64,000 nt of DNA from CAVPWP01 sp963709395 (GCA_963709395.1 CAVPWP010000001.1:1-64000), one strand, 5' to 3'. Shown: positions 50,746 to 62,748, counted from the stretch's first letter. A program made the numbers and translations. The notes: a model not told the origin generated them from the letters alone.

Positions 50746-51547
50746 TATCCGCGGGCGTCGCCCCCTCGGCCCGGTAGCGGGCGATGGATTTCGAGCGGTC
50801 GATCTTGGCCAGCCGCTTGCCCGACTCGTCCCGGATCAGATCGTGATGGTGATAATGCGGAGTGGGCCAGCCCATCAGGCGCTGCAGGACGACGTGGATC
50901 GGTGTCGCGTGCCAGAGGTCGGCACCGCGGATCACATGGCTCACCCCTTGAAGCGCATCGTCCTGCGGGCAGGCCAGGTGATAGGCCGGGTCGCCCGTGT
51001 CCTTGCGGCGCAGGACGGGATCGCCAAGCTGGCTGCGCAGCATGTCTGGGTCAAGAGAGTGCTGGCCGGGGTAGAGCGGCCCTTCCTCGACGAAAAGCGA
51101 TTTTACATCAATGTTATCCAGAGCAGCCTGCATGTTCAGTCGCAGGGCATCGCCCGGCTGGGCATCGTCCATGCCACGCCCGCGGCAGGTGCCGGGATAG
51201 ACCAGCCCCTCGAGCCCCTCGACCGCGCCCGCCTCGGCGATGTCGCGGCGGGTGCAGGAGCAGGGATAGAGCAGACCGCGCGCGGAAAGGATTTCGAGCG
51301 TTGCGGTGTATTCCGCCAGATGTTCGGACTGGCGGCGCACCGGGCCTGTCCAGTGGAAGCCCAGCCATGTCAGATCGTCAAGGATGGCGGCCTCATGCTC
51401 GGGGCGGCAGCGGGTGCTGTCGGTATCCTCGATCCGCAAGAGAACGGTCCGGCCCGCGGCAAGGCGGAGGACGGTGAGCGCCGAGAAGGCATGACCCAGA
51501 TGCAGGGGACCAGTCGGGGATGGGGCAAAGCGGGTGACGAAAGTCAC
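50708..51547 (-). CDS. gluQ: glutamyl-queuosine tRNA(Asp) synthetase
   Basis: GluQRS is a truncated glutamyl-tRNA synthetase that attaches glutamate to queuosine at position 34 of tRNA-Asp. The protein has 279 residues from GTG 51547. The class I motif HLGHAFSA and the KMSKS-like DESGKRLAKIDRSKS are present. The zinc-binding cysteines (CSCTRR and the YPGTC that follows) are present, and the anticodon-binding domain is missing, as expected. The 3' end overlaps hisI by 38 bases on the opposite strand. Confidence 0.93.
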   Translation of the reverse strand: MTFVTRFAPSPTGPLHLGHAFSALTVLRLAAGRTVLLRIEDTDSTRCRPEHEAAILDDLTWLGFHWTGPVRRQSEHLAEYTATLEILSARGLLYPCSCTRRDIAEAGAVEGLEGLVYPGTCRGRGMDDAQPGDALRLNMQAALDNIDVKSLFVEEGPLYPGQHSLDPDMLRSQLGDPVLRRKDTGDPAYHLACPQDDALQGVSHVIRGADLWHATPIHVVLQRLMGWPTPHYHHHDLIRDESGKRLAKIDRSKSIARYRAEGATPADIRRMVGLPAPET

Positions 51548-51575
51548 GTCAGGGCAGGGTGTTGACCCGCCATCT

Positions 51576-52931
51576 TCATGCTGCGTCGCATGCGCGTGCG
51601 CCCAGCCAGCCCAGCCAGTCGGCTTTCGCACGGTCGGTATAGGCCTTGTAGCGGTCGCGCCGCCCGCGCCGTCCGCCACGAGGCCCGTCGACCGGCGGGA
51701 AGAGCCCGAAGTTGACGTTCATCGGCTGGAAGGTCTTGGCATCCGCCCCGCCGGTGATGTGATGGACCAGCGCGCCGGTGGCGGTGGTGCGGGGCACGGG
51801 CGGCAGGTCGGTGCCGAGGATCTCGGCCGCCGCCATCCGCCCGGCCAGAAGCCCCATCGCCGCGCTTTCGACATAGCCCTCGACGCCGGTGATCTGCCCG
51901 GCAAAGCGGATATGCGGGCGCGAGCGCAGGCGCATCCCCTCGTCCAGTAGCGTGGGCGCGTTCAGGAAGGTGTTGCGGTGAATGCCGCCCAGGCGCGCGA
52001 AGGAAGCATCCTGAAGACCCGGAATCATGCGGAACACATCGGTTTGCGCGCCGTACTTCATCTTGGTCTGGAAACCGACGATGTTGTAGAGCGTTCCCAG
52101 CGCATTGTCGCGGCGCAGCTGCACCACGGCATGGGCCTTGGTCTGCGGATCATGCGCATTGGTCAGCCCCACGGGCTTCATCGGGCCGTGACGCAGGGTT
52201 TCGCGCCCGCGCTCGGCCATCACCTCGATCGGCAGGCAGCCGTCGAAATAGCCCGCGGTTTCGCCTTCGTGGAACTCGGTCTTGTCGGCGGCCAGAAGCG
52301 CGTCGATGAAGGCCTCGTACTCGTCGCGGGTCATCGGGCAGTTGATATAGGCGGTGCGCTCGTCCTCGGTGTCGCCCTTGTCGTAGCGGGACTGGCGCCA
52401 GGCCACGTCCATGTCGATGCTCTCGGCATAGACGATCGGGGCGATGGCGTCGAAGAAGGCCAGGCTCTCCTCGCCGGTCTCGGCGCGGATCGCCTCGGCC
52501 AGCGCGCCGGAAGTGAGCGGGCCAGTGGCGATGATCCAGTGGCCGTCCTCGGGCAGGGCGGTGATTTCGCCCGGTTCGACCCGCACATGCGGATGGGCAC
52601 GAAGCCGCGCGGTCACGGCGGCGCTGAACGCCTCGCGGTCGACGGCCAGAGCGCCGCCGGCGGGCAGGCGGTGGGCGTCGCCCATCTCCATGATCAGTCC
52701 GCCCGCCGCGCGCATCTCCCAATGCAGAAGACCCACGGCGTTCTGTTCGTCATCATCCGAGCGGAAGGAATTGGAGCAGACCATTTCCGCCAGATCGCCG
52801 GTCTTGTGGGCGAAGGTGCCGACGGTCGGGCGCATCTCGTGGATCACCACGTCGACGCCAGCCTGCGCGGCCTGCCAGGCGGCTTCGGACCCGGCCATGC
52901 CGCCCCCGATGATGTGAAGTTCGCGCGTCAT
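51576..52931 (-). CDS. trmFO: methylenetetrahydrofolate-tRNA-(uracil54-C5)-methyltransferase TrmFO
   Basis: TrmFO makes ribothymidine at position 54 of tRNAs with folate and FAD. The protein has 451 residues. The N-terminal FAD fingerprint is IIGGGMAGSEAAWQAAQAG. The MRPTVGTFAHKTGDLAEMVCSNSFRSD segment with Cys (VCSNSF) holds the catalytic region, and the C-terminal half has the MNVNFGLFPP family signature. Its stop lies 28 bp before the gluQ start on the same strand. Confidence 0.95.
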   Translation of the reverse strand: MTRELHIIGGGMAGSEAAWQAAQAGVDVVIHEMRPTVGTFAHKTGDLAEMVCSNSFRSDDDEQNAVGLLHWEMRAAGGLIMEMGDAHRLPAGGALAVDREAFSAAVTARLRAHPHVRVEPGEITALPEDGHWIIATGPLTSGALAEAIRAETGEESLAFFDAIAPIVYAESIDMDVAWRQSRYDKGDTEDERTAYINCPMTRDEYEAFIDALLAADKTEFHEGETAGYFDGCLPIEVMAERGRETLRHGPMKPVGLTNAHDPQTKAHAVVQLRRDNALGTLYNIVGFQTKMKYGAQTDVFRMIPGLQDASFARLGGIHRNTFLNAPTLLDEGMRLRSRPHIRFAGQITGVEGYVESAAMGLLAGRMAAAEILGTDLPPVPRTTATGALVHHITGGADAKTFQPMNVNFGLFPPVDGPRGGRRGRRDRYKAYTDRAKADWLGWLGARACDAA

Positions 52932-52996
52932 GGGCGCGATCTAGGGCATCGGGGGCGGCTTGAAAAGGGTGAAGGCGCAGGTGTCCTTGATGGGCG

Positions 52997-53704
52997 TCAG
53001 GATACGCGGGCGATGTCGAAGTCGTCGCGGAAGACGTTGGCGCCATTGTCCTGCGTGGAAATGGCCCGCGGGGCGGTCAGGCGGGCCGGGGCAGCTACGA
53101 CCGTGGTCCGGATGCCATCGGCCCCGGAGGCGGCGGCCCCGGAGGCGGCGGCCTTGTGTGCAGCGCGGAACGGGATCACAGGAGCCTTGGGCGCCTGCGC
53201 CGAAAAGACACGGCGCGGCATCACCACGTCTCCGCGCGCAAGCAGGCGGCGCGGGGTACGGACGCTGCGGAAGGCGCTGCGGCGGCTGTGGGCGCGGGGA
53301 TCGGTCTCGGCATAGGTCAGGATCAGCGCGGCGATCAGCGCCATGTCGCGCCAGAAGCCGCCAAGCTGGTCGGCAAAGCCCAGGTGCGAGACCGAGATGT
53401 AGCTTGACCAGAAGACCACCAGCGCCAGCAGGAGGGCCGCAGGTCGCAGCCAGACACCGACAAGCACCATGTAGGCCAGCGCAAAGACGATCGCGCCCGC
53501 CAGAAGCCCGGCATGGGGGTCGGGCAGGACGGCGGCGAAGAGGGCCGAGATGTCGCTGCCCGGAATCACGCCGGCGCCAAGGGCCAGGAAGTAGGACGCG
53601 ATCAGGATGCGGATGAGGTTCGCACCGGTCGCCGACAGCATGAGCCGTCCCGTGCGGTTCTCGTTCATAGCTGGTTTGGACGGCGCTTTCGCTGCTGCAG
53701 TCAT
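52997..53704 (-). CDS. DoxX-like membrane protein with a long C-terminal tail
   Basis: The protein has 235 residues from ATG 53704 (AGGGGA at seven bases). Four hydrophobic segments cover about 27-135 (LIRILIASYFLALGAGV, LLAGAIVFALAYMVLVGVW, LLLALVVFWSSYI, DMALIAALILTY). The topology and the GVWLRPAALLLALVVF block resemble DoxX/DoxD membrane subunits. The last 95 residues are basic and Ala-rich with no known domain and are probably cytoplasmic. The function is unknown; DoxX-like proteins associate with redox partners. The assignment is tentative. Confidence 0.55.
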   Translation of the reverse strand: MTAAAKAPSKPAMNENRTGRLMLSATGANLIRILIASYFLALGAGVIPGSDISALFAAVLPDPHAGLLAGAIVFALAYMVLVGVWLRPAALLLALVVFWSSYISVSHLGFADQLGGFWRDMALIAALILTYAETDPRAHSRRSAFRSVRTPRRLLARGDVVMPRRVFSAQAPKAPVIPFRAAHKAAASGAAASGADGIRTTVVAAPARLTAPRAISTQDNGANVFRDDFDIARVS

Positions 53705-53857
53705 CGTCAGGTCCCCTGTCAGGTGAAAACCGAGAACTGGCACACGAGAACTGATCACAGACCACGGGACTTCCGCGGTATGGTTAACGATGCGTTGCAA
53801 CTTCGACGGGAATTTGAACCCCGAAAGGTTTTCCGCGGCCATTCCGGTGACAGAATT

Positions 53858-53883
53858 GCGGCGGGCGACATGCTCCCCGCCGC
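53858..53883 (-). terminator. hairpin after gyrA (weak terminator)
   Basis: GCGGCGGG (53858-53865) pairs with CCCGCCGC (53876-53883). It lies ten bases beyond the gyrA stop on the minus strand, but only AATTCTG follows, so termination is uncertain. Confidence 0.4.
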
Positions 53884-53892
53884 CGGAGAGGG

Positions 53893-56694
<2,802 letters not shown>

Positions 56695-56886
56695 GAGATC
56701 CGGTGCCTGCTGCTGTGGAAGCTACATCTTGTTGAAGCGACAGTAGCAGATCGCGGATATTGGGTGCAATGGCATCGCGGGCGAATTGTAAGCAGCCGCC
56801 AGTCGGGAGTGCCAACATGCTGTTTTCATTGATTTCCTGACGATCCCGTGGCTCAATTTCGAAAAGAATCGATCCTGAGGTTGACC

Positions 56887-57156
56887 ATGAGCATATCCGA
56901 GACCGAACTGATGCTGAAAGGCTATGGGCTGACGACCGCGGAATTCTACTATCGCTTGCCCGACTTCCGGAATGTCCTGAACACCTTCGTCTGGCAGGAC
57001 TACGATCTTGCCCCCGACCATCCGCGGCTCTTCAAGTTCATCGAATTCTGGCAGGACGGGATCGAAGGGCCCCTGCACTCGGTGCGCTTCGTCCATCGCA
57101 AGATGATCTCGCCCGGAGAATGGCGCAACGTGACCGGGGAATTCACGTTGCACTGA
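56887..57156 (+). CDS. usg: Usg family protein
   Basis: The protein has 89 residues from ATG 56887 (GAGG seven bases before); an in-frame GTG at 56848 is less likely. The Usg signature is clear: LMLKGYGLTTAEFYYRLPDF and LFKFIEFWQDGIEGPLHSVRF. Members are named for a place near trp genes in other alphaproteobacteria; their activity is unknown. It is divergent from gyrA and is followed by a palindromic repeat. Confidence 0.88.
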   Translation: MSISETELMLKGYGLTTAEFYYRLPDFRNVLNTFVWQDYDLAPDHPRLFKFIEFWQDGIEGPLHSVRFVHRKMISPGEWRNVTGEFTLH

Positions 57157-57169
57157 CGCCGGAGAGACG

Positions 57170-57215
57170 CCGGGGGCCTTGCCCCCGGACCCCCAAGGTA
57201 TTTGCCGCCAGAAGA
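57170..57215 (+). repeat. dispersed intergenic palindrome-type repeat (copy 2) / terminator
   Basis: A perfect hairpin CCGGGGGC-CTT-GCCCCCGG (57170-57188) is followed by ACCCCCAAGGTATTTGCCGCC. The core GCCCCCGGACCCCC and following AGGT also occur near 42690-42715 on the other strand. It lies between convergent usg and the dsbB-like gene. Confidence 0.6.
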
Positions 57216-57233
57216 CAGCGGAGGGCTAGCGCC

Positions 57234-57695
57234 TCATCGGGCCGCGCGCCAGGCCAGGAGCCAGAGGGCTGCGAGACCGAGGGAGACGAGCGCGTTCCAG
57301 CTGGCCATGCTGAGGCCGAACAGGTCCCAGGGAACCTCATCACAGCGCACCAGCGGCGCGGCGAGGATCTGGTCGAGAAGCTCGCCCGGCGTCAGGCCGT
57401 CCACGCTGCCCGAGGTGCAGCTTGTCGGACCCTGCCACCAGCTGCGCTCGACCCCCGTGTGGTAAAGCCCGATTCCGGCGGTGGTCAGTGCCGCAAGCGC
57501 GCCGGCCAGCGGGACGATGGCGGCCGAGGTGCCGATGCCCGCGACGCCGATCGCCACCGCGGCCATGTGCGGCCAGCGTTGCCACAGGCACATCGCGCAG
57601 GGTGCCAGCCCCCCCAGGTACTGAAACCCCCAGGCCGCCAGCAGCATCGCCAGCGATCCGCCGGCGGCGAGAAGGATCAGCGTCTTGCGCGTCAT
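57234..57695 (-). CDS. DsbB-family disulfide bond formation protein
   Basis: DsbB reoxidises DsbA and passes electrons to quinone. The protein has 153 residues from ATG 57695 with four membrane helices. The first cysteine pair is in APCAMCLWQRWPH (CxxC, with Arg of the quinone site), the second pair in SCTSG and VRCDEVPWD. Its start overlaps the stop of the YqaA-like gene (ATGA). A DsbA-like protein is encoded at 11424, which could be its partner. Confidence 0.85.
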   Translation of the reverse strand: MTRKTLILLAAGGSLAMLLAAWGFQYLGGLAPCAMCLWQRWPHMAAVAIGVAGIGTSAAIVPLAGALAALTTAGIGLYHTGVERSWWQGPTSCTSGSVDGLTPGELLDQILAAPLVRCDEVPWDLFGLSMASWNALVSLGLAALWLLAWRAAR

Positions 57696-58270
57696 AGGTA
57701 CCTCAGCAGGGCGAAACCGCCGACAAGCAGAAGGACGAACAGCGTGAACATAAGCCCCAGCCGCCGTTCGATGAAGTCCCGGATCGGGGGTCCGAACCGC
57801 CACAGCAGGCCGGCCACGAGAAAGAAGCGCAAGCCGCGCGCGACCACGCTTGCGACGAGGAACACCCAGAGGTTCAGCCCCGTGGCCCCCGACAGGATGG
57901 TGATGACCTTGTAGGGGAAGGGCGTGACACCGGCCGCCAGAACCGCCCAGGCGCCCCAGGCGTTGTAGGTGGTGGCGAACTCCTCGAAATAGGCGTCCTT
58001 GCCGTAGAAGGCGAGCACGGGCTCGCCCAGGGTGTCGAACAGGGCATAACCGATCCAGTAGCCCAGAAGCCCCCCCGCGACCGAGGCCACAAGCGCCACG
58101 GTGGCGATTCGAAAAGCACGGTGCGGGGCGGCGATGATCATCGGGATCATCAGCACGTCGGGCGGGATCGGAAACACCGAGGATTCGATGAAAGCGACCA
58201 CGGCCAGCGCCCAGAGCGCGTGGCGATGTCCGGCAAGGGACAGGGTCCAGTCATAGAGGGCGCGGATCAT
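57692..58270 (-). CDS. YqaA-family membrane protein (SNARE-associated / DedA-like)
   Basis: The protein has 192 residues from ATG 58270 with about five membrane segments. The motif FIESSVFPIPPDVLMIPMI and GLLGYWIGYALFD, and GVTPFPYKVITILSGATGL with R in ARGLRFFLVAGLLWRFG, match the YqaA branch of the DedA/SNARE-associated family. DedA proteins flip phospholipids or undecaprenyl phosphate; YqaA itself is not characterised. It is coupled to the dsbB-like gene. Confidence 0.88.
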   Translation of the reverse strand: MIRALYDWTLSLAGHRHALWALAVVAFIESSVFPIPPDVLMIPMIIAAPHRAFRIATVALVASVAGGLLGYWIGYALFDTLGEPVLAFYGKDAYFEEFATTYNAWGAWAVLAAGVTPFPYKVITILSGATGLNLWVFLVASVVARGLRFFLVAGLLWRFGPPIRDFIERRLGLMFTLFVLLLVGGFALLRYL

Positions 58271-58412
58271 GCGGGGGAACTGCCTGAGAGGTTTCCCCCT
58301 TTGAGCGATGCAGCGTCCCGCCGTCAAGTCGCGCAGAGGGCAGGGCGACGGCCCAACGCCGCGTTTTTCGACTTGGAGGGGCGAAGCGAGCGCGCTAGGA
58401 ACGGGGCCGGTG

Positions 58413-58496
58413 GCCCGAGTGGCGAAATGGTAGACGCAGGGGATTCAAAATCCCCCGCCGCAAGGCGTGCCGGTTCGAGTCCGGCCTCGGGCACCA
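58413..58496 (+). tRNA. tRNA-Leu (anticodon CAA)
   Basis: The acceptor GCCCGAG (58413-58419) pairs with CTCGGGC (58486-58492), followed by discriminator A and encoded CCA (58494-58496). The D arm AGTGGCGAAATGG, the anticodon stem GGGGA-TTCAAAA-TCCCC with CAA, the long type II variable arm (CGCCGCAAGGCGT) and the T arm GCCGG-TTCGAGT-CCGGC are all present. The class is leucine, reading UUG. Confidence 0.96.
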
Positions 58497-59791
58497 CGTT
58501 GTTTTTTCAACTACCTTCCGCACGTCGCTATCCCTCGGCTTCGGGTTCCTTCCGTCACTGGCCCACATGCGTGGCCCACAGTCACGTTCTGTGACCGTTC
58601 TGGTCCCTGCGATTCTGCGCTGACTTCGAGAGCGTGCGCCGGCTGGCCTATGCGCGGTAGTAAGCTATGATGGACTGCCTACACTTCAGCGGGCTTTGCG
58701 GCGGGTCCTGTTCCGGCAGGATCGGCCTGTCGAGATTGGCATTGGCCGTGTCGAGACCGTCGGGGATCGCCCCACTAAGTACGCCCGATCCGATCGACCA
58801 GAAAAGCGCCGAGCCCGCGATCACGCCCTGCAATACGTCGTCCCGCGGCACGAGGCTGGGGGCACGGGCCGCGATGAAGGCCAGCCCGCCCAGCACGAGG
58901 CCCAGGTTCAAGGGGCGGTACAGGAACCCGACGCCCGACAGGCGTTGCCTCTGTCATGGGCTGCCATGCTGCGTGTCCTGTCACATGCTGGTCATGGGTC
59001 CTGACGGTTCGGGAAAAACGGCCCTTGAACGGGTGTATGTCGGCGCGGGACGGGCAAGGAGCACCGAGCCGTGAGATCGGCGTATCTGCCGGGCCGGACC
59101 CGGAATACGGCGAATCGCCCCGGCACGACCGTTCACGCCGCGCGATCAGTGCGCCGAACCGGACGCGATTGATCCTTGCCGGAGTTCCCTTGTCCAGAGG
59201 CGGCGCTTTGCCCACTTTCTGCCATATTCTCGATGGTGTTGATTGAAAGCGTCAACGAATTGGTAACAATGAAAGCGGCATAATGCCGGCGCGCCACGGG
59301 AAAGGATGGCTTTCCCTGAAGTCTAAAGGGTTCCGGGACCCGATCAGCGAAGCACTGTTGCGCAATCTGCCACAATGGCTTGGCCGCTATGGACCGCAAA
59401 ATTGGGCGGCAGCCTTGGTCCCACCGCGGCAATGCCTTCTTTTGGCCTTTTTTCCTTTGTGCGGAACATCCCAGACCCTACTATGAAGAGGTCTCACTGG
59501 GGGGTGGTGTTAACGGCTTGTGGGGGGCCGGTGGCGCATCGGGAGATGCGTGCGTGAGTAAAGGTACTGCCAGTGGGCGGCGGTGGCATGTCGGGATTTC
59601 GGTGCGGTCGTGGGTGGACGTTCCCATCGGATCCCGGCAGGCCCCGCGCAATCGGACTGCGCGATGCGGTTGTCAGGCGCGGCCGGCGAGAACCCACTGC
59701 CTCCAGTCCAAAGCGACATTCCATAAATTCGATACACTTTCTTCCGCGCGCCTTGCGACTTTGCTAACGCGCGACGTTCAGGAACGGTCCC
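58497..59791. other. gene-poor region downstream of tRNA-Leu
   Basis: About 1.3 kb hold no ORF that I can support with confidence. Composition and stop density differ from neighbouring coding DNA, with an A/T-richer segment at 59216-59290. A short minus-strand frame (58648-58911) encodes hydrophobic segments, and nothing resembles a transposase or integrase. The place behind a tRNA is typical for decayed inserted DNA. I find no copy of the tRNA 3' end that would mark an attachment site. Confidence 0.45.
58648..58911 (-). CDS. possible small membrane protein, uncertain
   Basis: This 87-residue frame begins at TTG 58911 (upstream in-frame sequence is open for another 14 codons to a stop). It contains two hydrophobic stretches (LGLVLGGLAFIAARA and QGVIAGSALFWSIGSGVLSGAI) and a hydrophilic C-terminal third. 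No family is recognised and there is no good ribosome site. It could be a fragment of a larger membrane protein gene. Confidence 0.25.
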   Translation of the reverse strand: MNLGLVLGGLAFIAARAPSLVPRDDVLQGVIAGSALFWSIGSGVLSGAIPDGLDTANANLDRPILPEQDPPQSPLKCRQSIIAYYRA

Positions 59792-60424
59792 ATGAGGCCT
59801 TTCCATGAACCGTGCCCGTCGAAAGGGCTCCAGAACGACAGATGGCAGTCGGCCGCCTGCACCCCGCCACAGGGGCTGTGGCGGGCCGCCGCCTACGAGG
59901 AAAGGTGCCATGTCGCGGTTCCCGGCGGGCTGTGCCCGGTCGGCGCTCTGCGATCCGGGGACAGGGTGCTGACCCGCGACGCCGGTGCGCAGGAAGTGCT
60001 CTGGGCTGGTCGGGCGGTTCTGTCGCCGACCCTTGCGCTGGCGCCCGGGGTGCGGGTCACCCCGGGGTGCCGGGTGCTTGTCTCGGCGCCCGAGGCATTC
60101 CGCATTTGCGGCTCGGGCGAGGGTCTGGCGGCGGTGGAGGATTTGGTCGCGGGCGACTGCGCGCTTCGGCCCTGCGTGGCGCTGCTTTTGCCGGGACACG
60201 CGCTGGTCCGGCTGGACGGCCACTGGTGCGAAACGCTGATGCCGGATGCGGAGCGCCTTGGCGAACTGGGCGCAGAGGCCCGCCGAAGCCTGCGCCGCGC
60301 CCATCCGCGCGCTGCGCATCGGGGCGGGCAGGCGGCCTATGCACCCGCGCGCCCGGTCCTGAACGCGCGGGAGGTTGCGCTCTTGCGGCGGCTGAGTCCG
60401 GGGGTCGACCCGGCGGTCGGCCTA
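59792..60424 (+). CDS. Hint-domain (hedgehog/intein-type) protein, 3' end unclear
   Basis: The ATG at 59792 (AGGA at eight bases) begins a protein whose core is a Hint_2 domain: a Cys-His opening (YEERCHVAVPGGLCPVGAL), SGDRVLTRDAGAQEVLWAGR, then VRVTPGCRVLVSA, PGHALVRLDGHWCETLM and a C-terminal PARPVLNAREVALL. Rhodobacteraceae carry many such proteins, often with repeat or RTX-like exported partners; the domain self-cleaves in hedgehog and inteins. The frame stays open far beyond, antisense to livM, up to 61819, which is not credible as coding. A one-base shift near 60388 would bring in a stop at 60392-60394 or 60423-60425. The end given is provisional. Confidence 0.6.
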
Positions 60425-61738
60425 GCGTTCGGGGATCAGCCCACGGGGATAGAAGCGCAGCACGATCAGCAGGATCAGCCCCATCGTCAGAAGACGCATA
60501 TGTGCGACGCTGCCCAGAAGGTGGTCCTTCAGCCAGAACCCGTCGGCCATCCCGGCGGTCAGGATCGTCATCAGAAGCTGGCCGATCGGCTCCACCTGGA
60601 CCCAGAGGAACCAGATCAGGAAACCGCCCAGAACCGCGCCGAAATTGTTGCCCGACCCGCCGACGATCACCATCACCCAGACAAGGAAGGTGAAGCGCAG
60701 CGGCTGGTAGGTGCCCGGCGTGAGCTGGCCGTCGAGGGTCGTCAGCATGGCCCCGGCAAGCCCGCAGACCGCCGAGCCAAGGATGAAGATCTGAAGATGG
60801 CGGGCCTTCACGTCCTTGCCCATGGCTTCGGCCGAAACCTCGTTGTCACGGATCGCGCGCATCATCCGGCCCCAGGGCGACTTGAGCGCCGCCTGCGACA
60901 GCCAGAGCAGGGCCAGCAGGACGACGATGAAAAGACCGGCATAGGCCAGCTTGACCGCGATCGACGAGGCGACGACCGGATCGTAGCCCCAGCCGGTCAC
61001 ACGGGTGACGAAGTCGGGGTCGTTCTGCAGGTCGATCTCGTAGGGGACGGGGCGGGGCACGCCGATCACGTTCTTGACGCCGCGGCTCAGCCAATCCTCG
61101 TTCTTCATCACCGCGATGACGATCTCGGCGATGCCGAGGGTCGCGATGGCAAGATAGTCCGAGCGCAGGCCAAGGGCCGTCTTGCCGACGATCCAGGCCA
61201 CCCCTGCGGCCAGAAGCCCGCCCACCGGCCAGGCCAGCAGCACCGGCAGGCCAAGCCCGCCGAGATAGCCGGTCGACGCGGGGTTCACCGCCTCGATCGC
61301 GGCGACGCCGCCGTCGAAGACCCAGCGGAAGATGAAGAAACCGCCGATCAGAACCGCCAGCATGGTCAGCGTGCGCATCCGTCCCGGCGCCATCCGGCTG
61401 TAGACCAGGATCGCCCCGACGATGGTCATCGCCCCCAGGATCAGGCCCAGGATCACCTGCAGGCCGCCCGCGGCCCAGGCTTCGTTGACAGGGGGCATGG
61501 ACACGATCACCGCGCCAAGTCCGCCCAGTGCCACGAAGCCCATCACGCCCACGTTGAAGAGGCCGGCGTACCCCCACTGCATGTTCACCCCCAGCGCCAT
61601 GATCGCGCTGACGAGCCCCATGTTGAAGATGCCGAGAGCCACGTTCCAGCTGTCGAGGAACCCGGTCGAGGCGATCAGGCAGAAGACGAGAACGAAGAGA
61701 AGGCTGTGCTTGGTGCGTTCGGAAAGGCCGCTCATCAT
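60422..61738 (-). CDS. livM: branched-chain amino acid type ABC transporter permease LivM
   Basis: The protein has 438 residues from ATG 61738 (overlapping the livH stop, ATGA). About ten membrane helices are present, and the permease loop includes VKNVIGVPRPVPYEID and KSPWGRMMRAIRDNEVSAEAMGKDVKARHLQIF, the EAA-like contact with the ATPases. It is longer than E. coli LivM by an extra hydrophobic region near 95-150. The substrate could be branched-chain amino acids, amides or urea; no periplasmic binding protein gene is in the window to decide. Confidence 0.92.
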   Translation of the reverse strand: MMSGLSERTKHSLLFVLVFCLIASTGFLDSWNVALGIFNMGLVSAIMALGVNMQWGYAGLFNVGVMGFVALGGLGAVIVSMPPVNEAWAAGGLQVILGLILGAMTIVGAILVYSRMAPGRMRTLTMLAVLIGGFFIFRWVFDGGVAAIEAVNPASTGYLGGLGLPVLLAWPVGGLLAAGVAWIVGKTALGLRSDYLAIATLGIAEIVIAVMKNEDWLSRGVKNVIGVPRPVPYEIDLQNDPDFVTRVTGWGYDPVVASSIAVKLAYAGLFIVVLLALLWLSQAALKSPWGRMMRAIRDNEVSAEAMGKDVKARHLQIFILGSAVCGLAGAMLTTLDGQLTPGTYQPLRFTFLVWVMVIVGGSGNNFGAVLGGFLIWFLWVQVEPIGQLLMTILTAGMADGFWLKDHLLGSVAHMRLLTMGLILLIVLRFYPRGLIPER

Positions 61739-62745
61739 ACCGATTTCCCCGCGAAGAGACCCGTGGGCTTGAACAGGAGCACGATCAGCAGGATCGCGAA
61801 GGAGACCGCGAACTTGTAGTCCGTGGACAGAAGCTGCACGAGGCCGTCGGGCGCCAGCGCCTCGGGCAGGATGTAGGTCGCGACCTTCTTGAAGGCATAG
61901 GTCACGGTGACCTCCGAGAAGGCGATGACGAAGCCCCCCGCGATCGCCCCGATGGGGTTGCCAAGGCCGCCGACGATGGCGGCGGCGAAGATCGGCAGGA
62001 GAAGCTGGAAGTAGGTGAAGGGCCGGAAGCTCTTGTCGAGGCCGTAGAGCACGCCCGCGATGGTGGCCAGGCCCGCCACGATGATCCAGGTGATCGCCAC
62101 GACCCGTTCGGGATTGATGCCCGACAGGAGGGCCAGATCCTCGTTGTCGGAGAAGGCGCGCATCGACTTGCCGGTGCGCGTCCGGTTGAGAAACCAGAAC
62201 AGCGCCGCCACGGTGATCACCGCGGTGATCACGGTGATCACGGTCGTGGTACGCAGGGCGAGGCCTTCCTCGAGACCCGTCATGTCGCGGAAGGTGCGCG
62301 CCGAGATGACGAAGCGTTCGCCGTCCGCGAAGGACTGGTCCTCGACCCCGATGATGAAGCGCACGATGCCGTTCATCATGAACATCACGCCCATCGACAC
62401 GATGACAAGGATCACCGGCGCCGCGCGCTGCTTGCGGTAGAAGCGGTAGACGACGCGGTCGGTTCCCAGAAGGAAGAGCGCCGTGGCCGCGATGCCCAGC
62501 GGCAGCGCCAGCAGGGCGGTGGGCAGGGGCCCGAGGCCGATGCCCTTGCTCTGCAGCCACCAGGTGCCCAGGATCGTCGCCATGGTGCCGAAGGCCATCG
62601 TGTCGCCGTGGGCGAAGTTGGAAAACCGCAGGATCCCGTAGATCAGCGTCACCCCCAGCGCGCCAAGGGCAAGCTGTGCGCCATAGGCGGTGCCCGGGAT
62701 GATGACGAAGTTCAGGAGCGCCACGATGGCGTTGAGGAAATCCAT
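61735..62745 (-). CDS. livH: branched-chain amino acid type ABC transporter permease LivH
   Basis: The protein has 336 residues with about eight membrane helices. The start LNAIVALLNFVIIPGTAYGAQLALGALGVTLIYGILRFSNFAHGDTMAFG and NRTRTGKSMRAFSDNEDLALLSGIN (contact loop), with GGLGNPIGAIAGGFVIAFSE near the end, are typical LivH. It lies three bases after livF and overlaps livM. Confidence 0.93.
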   Translation of the reverse strand: MDFLNAIVALLNFVIIPGTAYGAQLALGALGVTLIYGILRFSNFAHGDTMAFGTMATILGTWWLQSKGIGLGPLPTALLALPLGIAATALFLLGTDRVVYRFYRKQRAAPVILVIVSMGVMFMMNGIVRFIIGVEDQSFADGERFVISARTFRDMTGLEEGLALRTTTVITVITAVITVAALFWFLNRTRTGKSMRAFSDNEDLALLSGINPERVVAITWIIVAGLATIAGVLYGLDKSFRPFTYFQLLLPIFAAAIVGGLGNPIGAIAGGFVIAFSEVTVTYAFKKVATYILPEALAPDGLVQLLSTDYKFAVSFAILLIVLLFKPTGLFAGKSV

Positions 62746-62748
62746 GCG

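Noticed and set aside
59792..61819. A 675-codon plus-strand frame
   Set aside because: Only the first 200 codons resemble a protein (Hint domain). The rest is the antisense of livM with Gln/Asp/His-rich composition typical of shadow frames in GC-rich genes.
62200..62260. Short direct repeats (GTGATCAC-like) inside livH
   Set aside because: They encode a Val/Ile/Thr-rich membrane helix (VITVITAVITV); the repeat follows from codon use.
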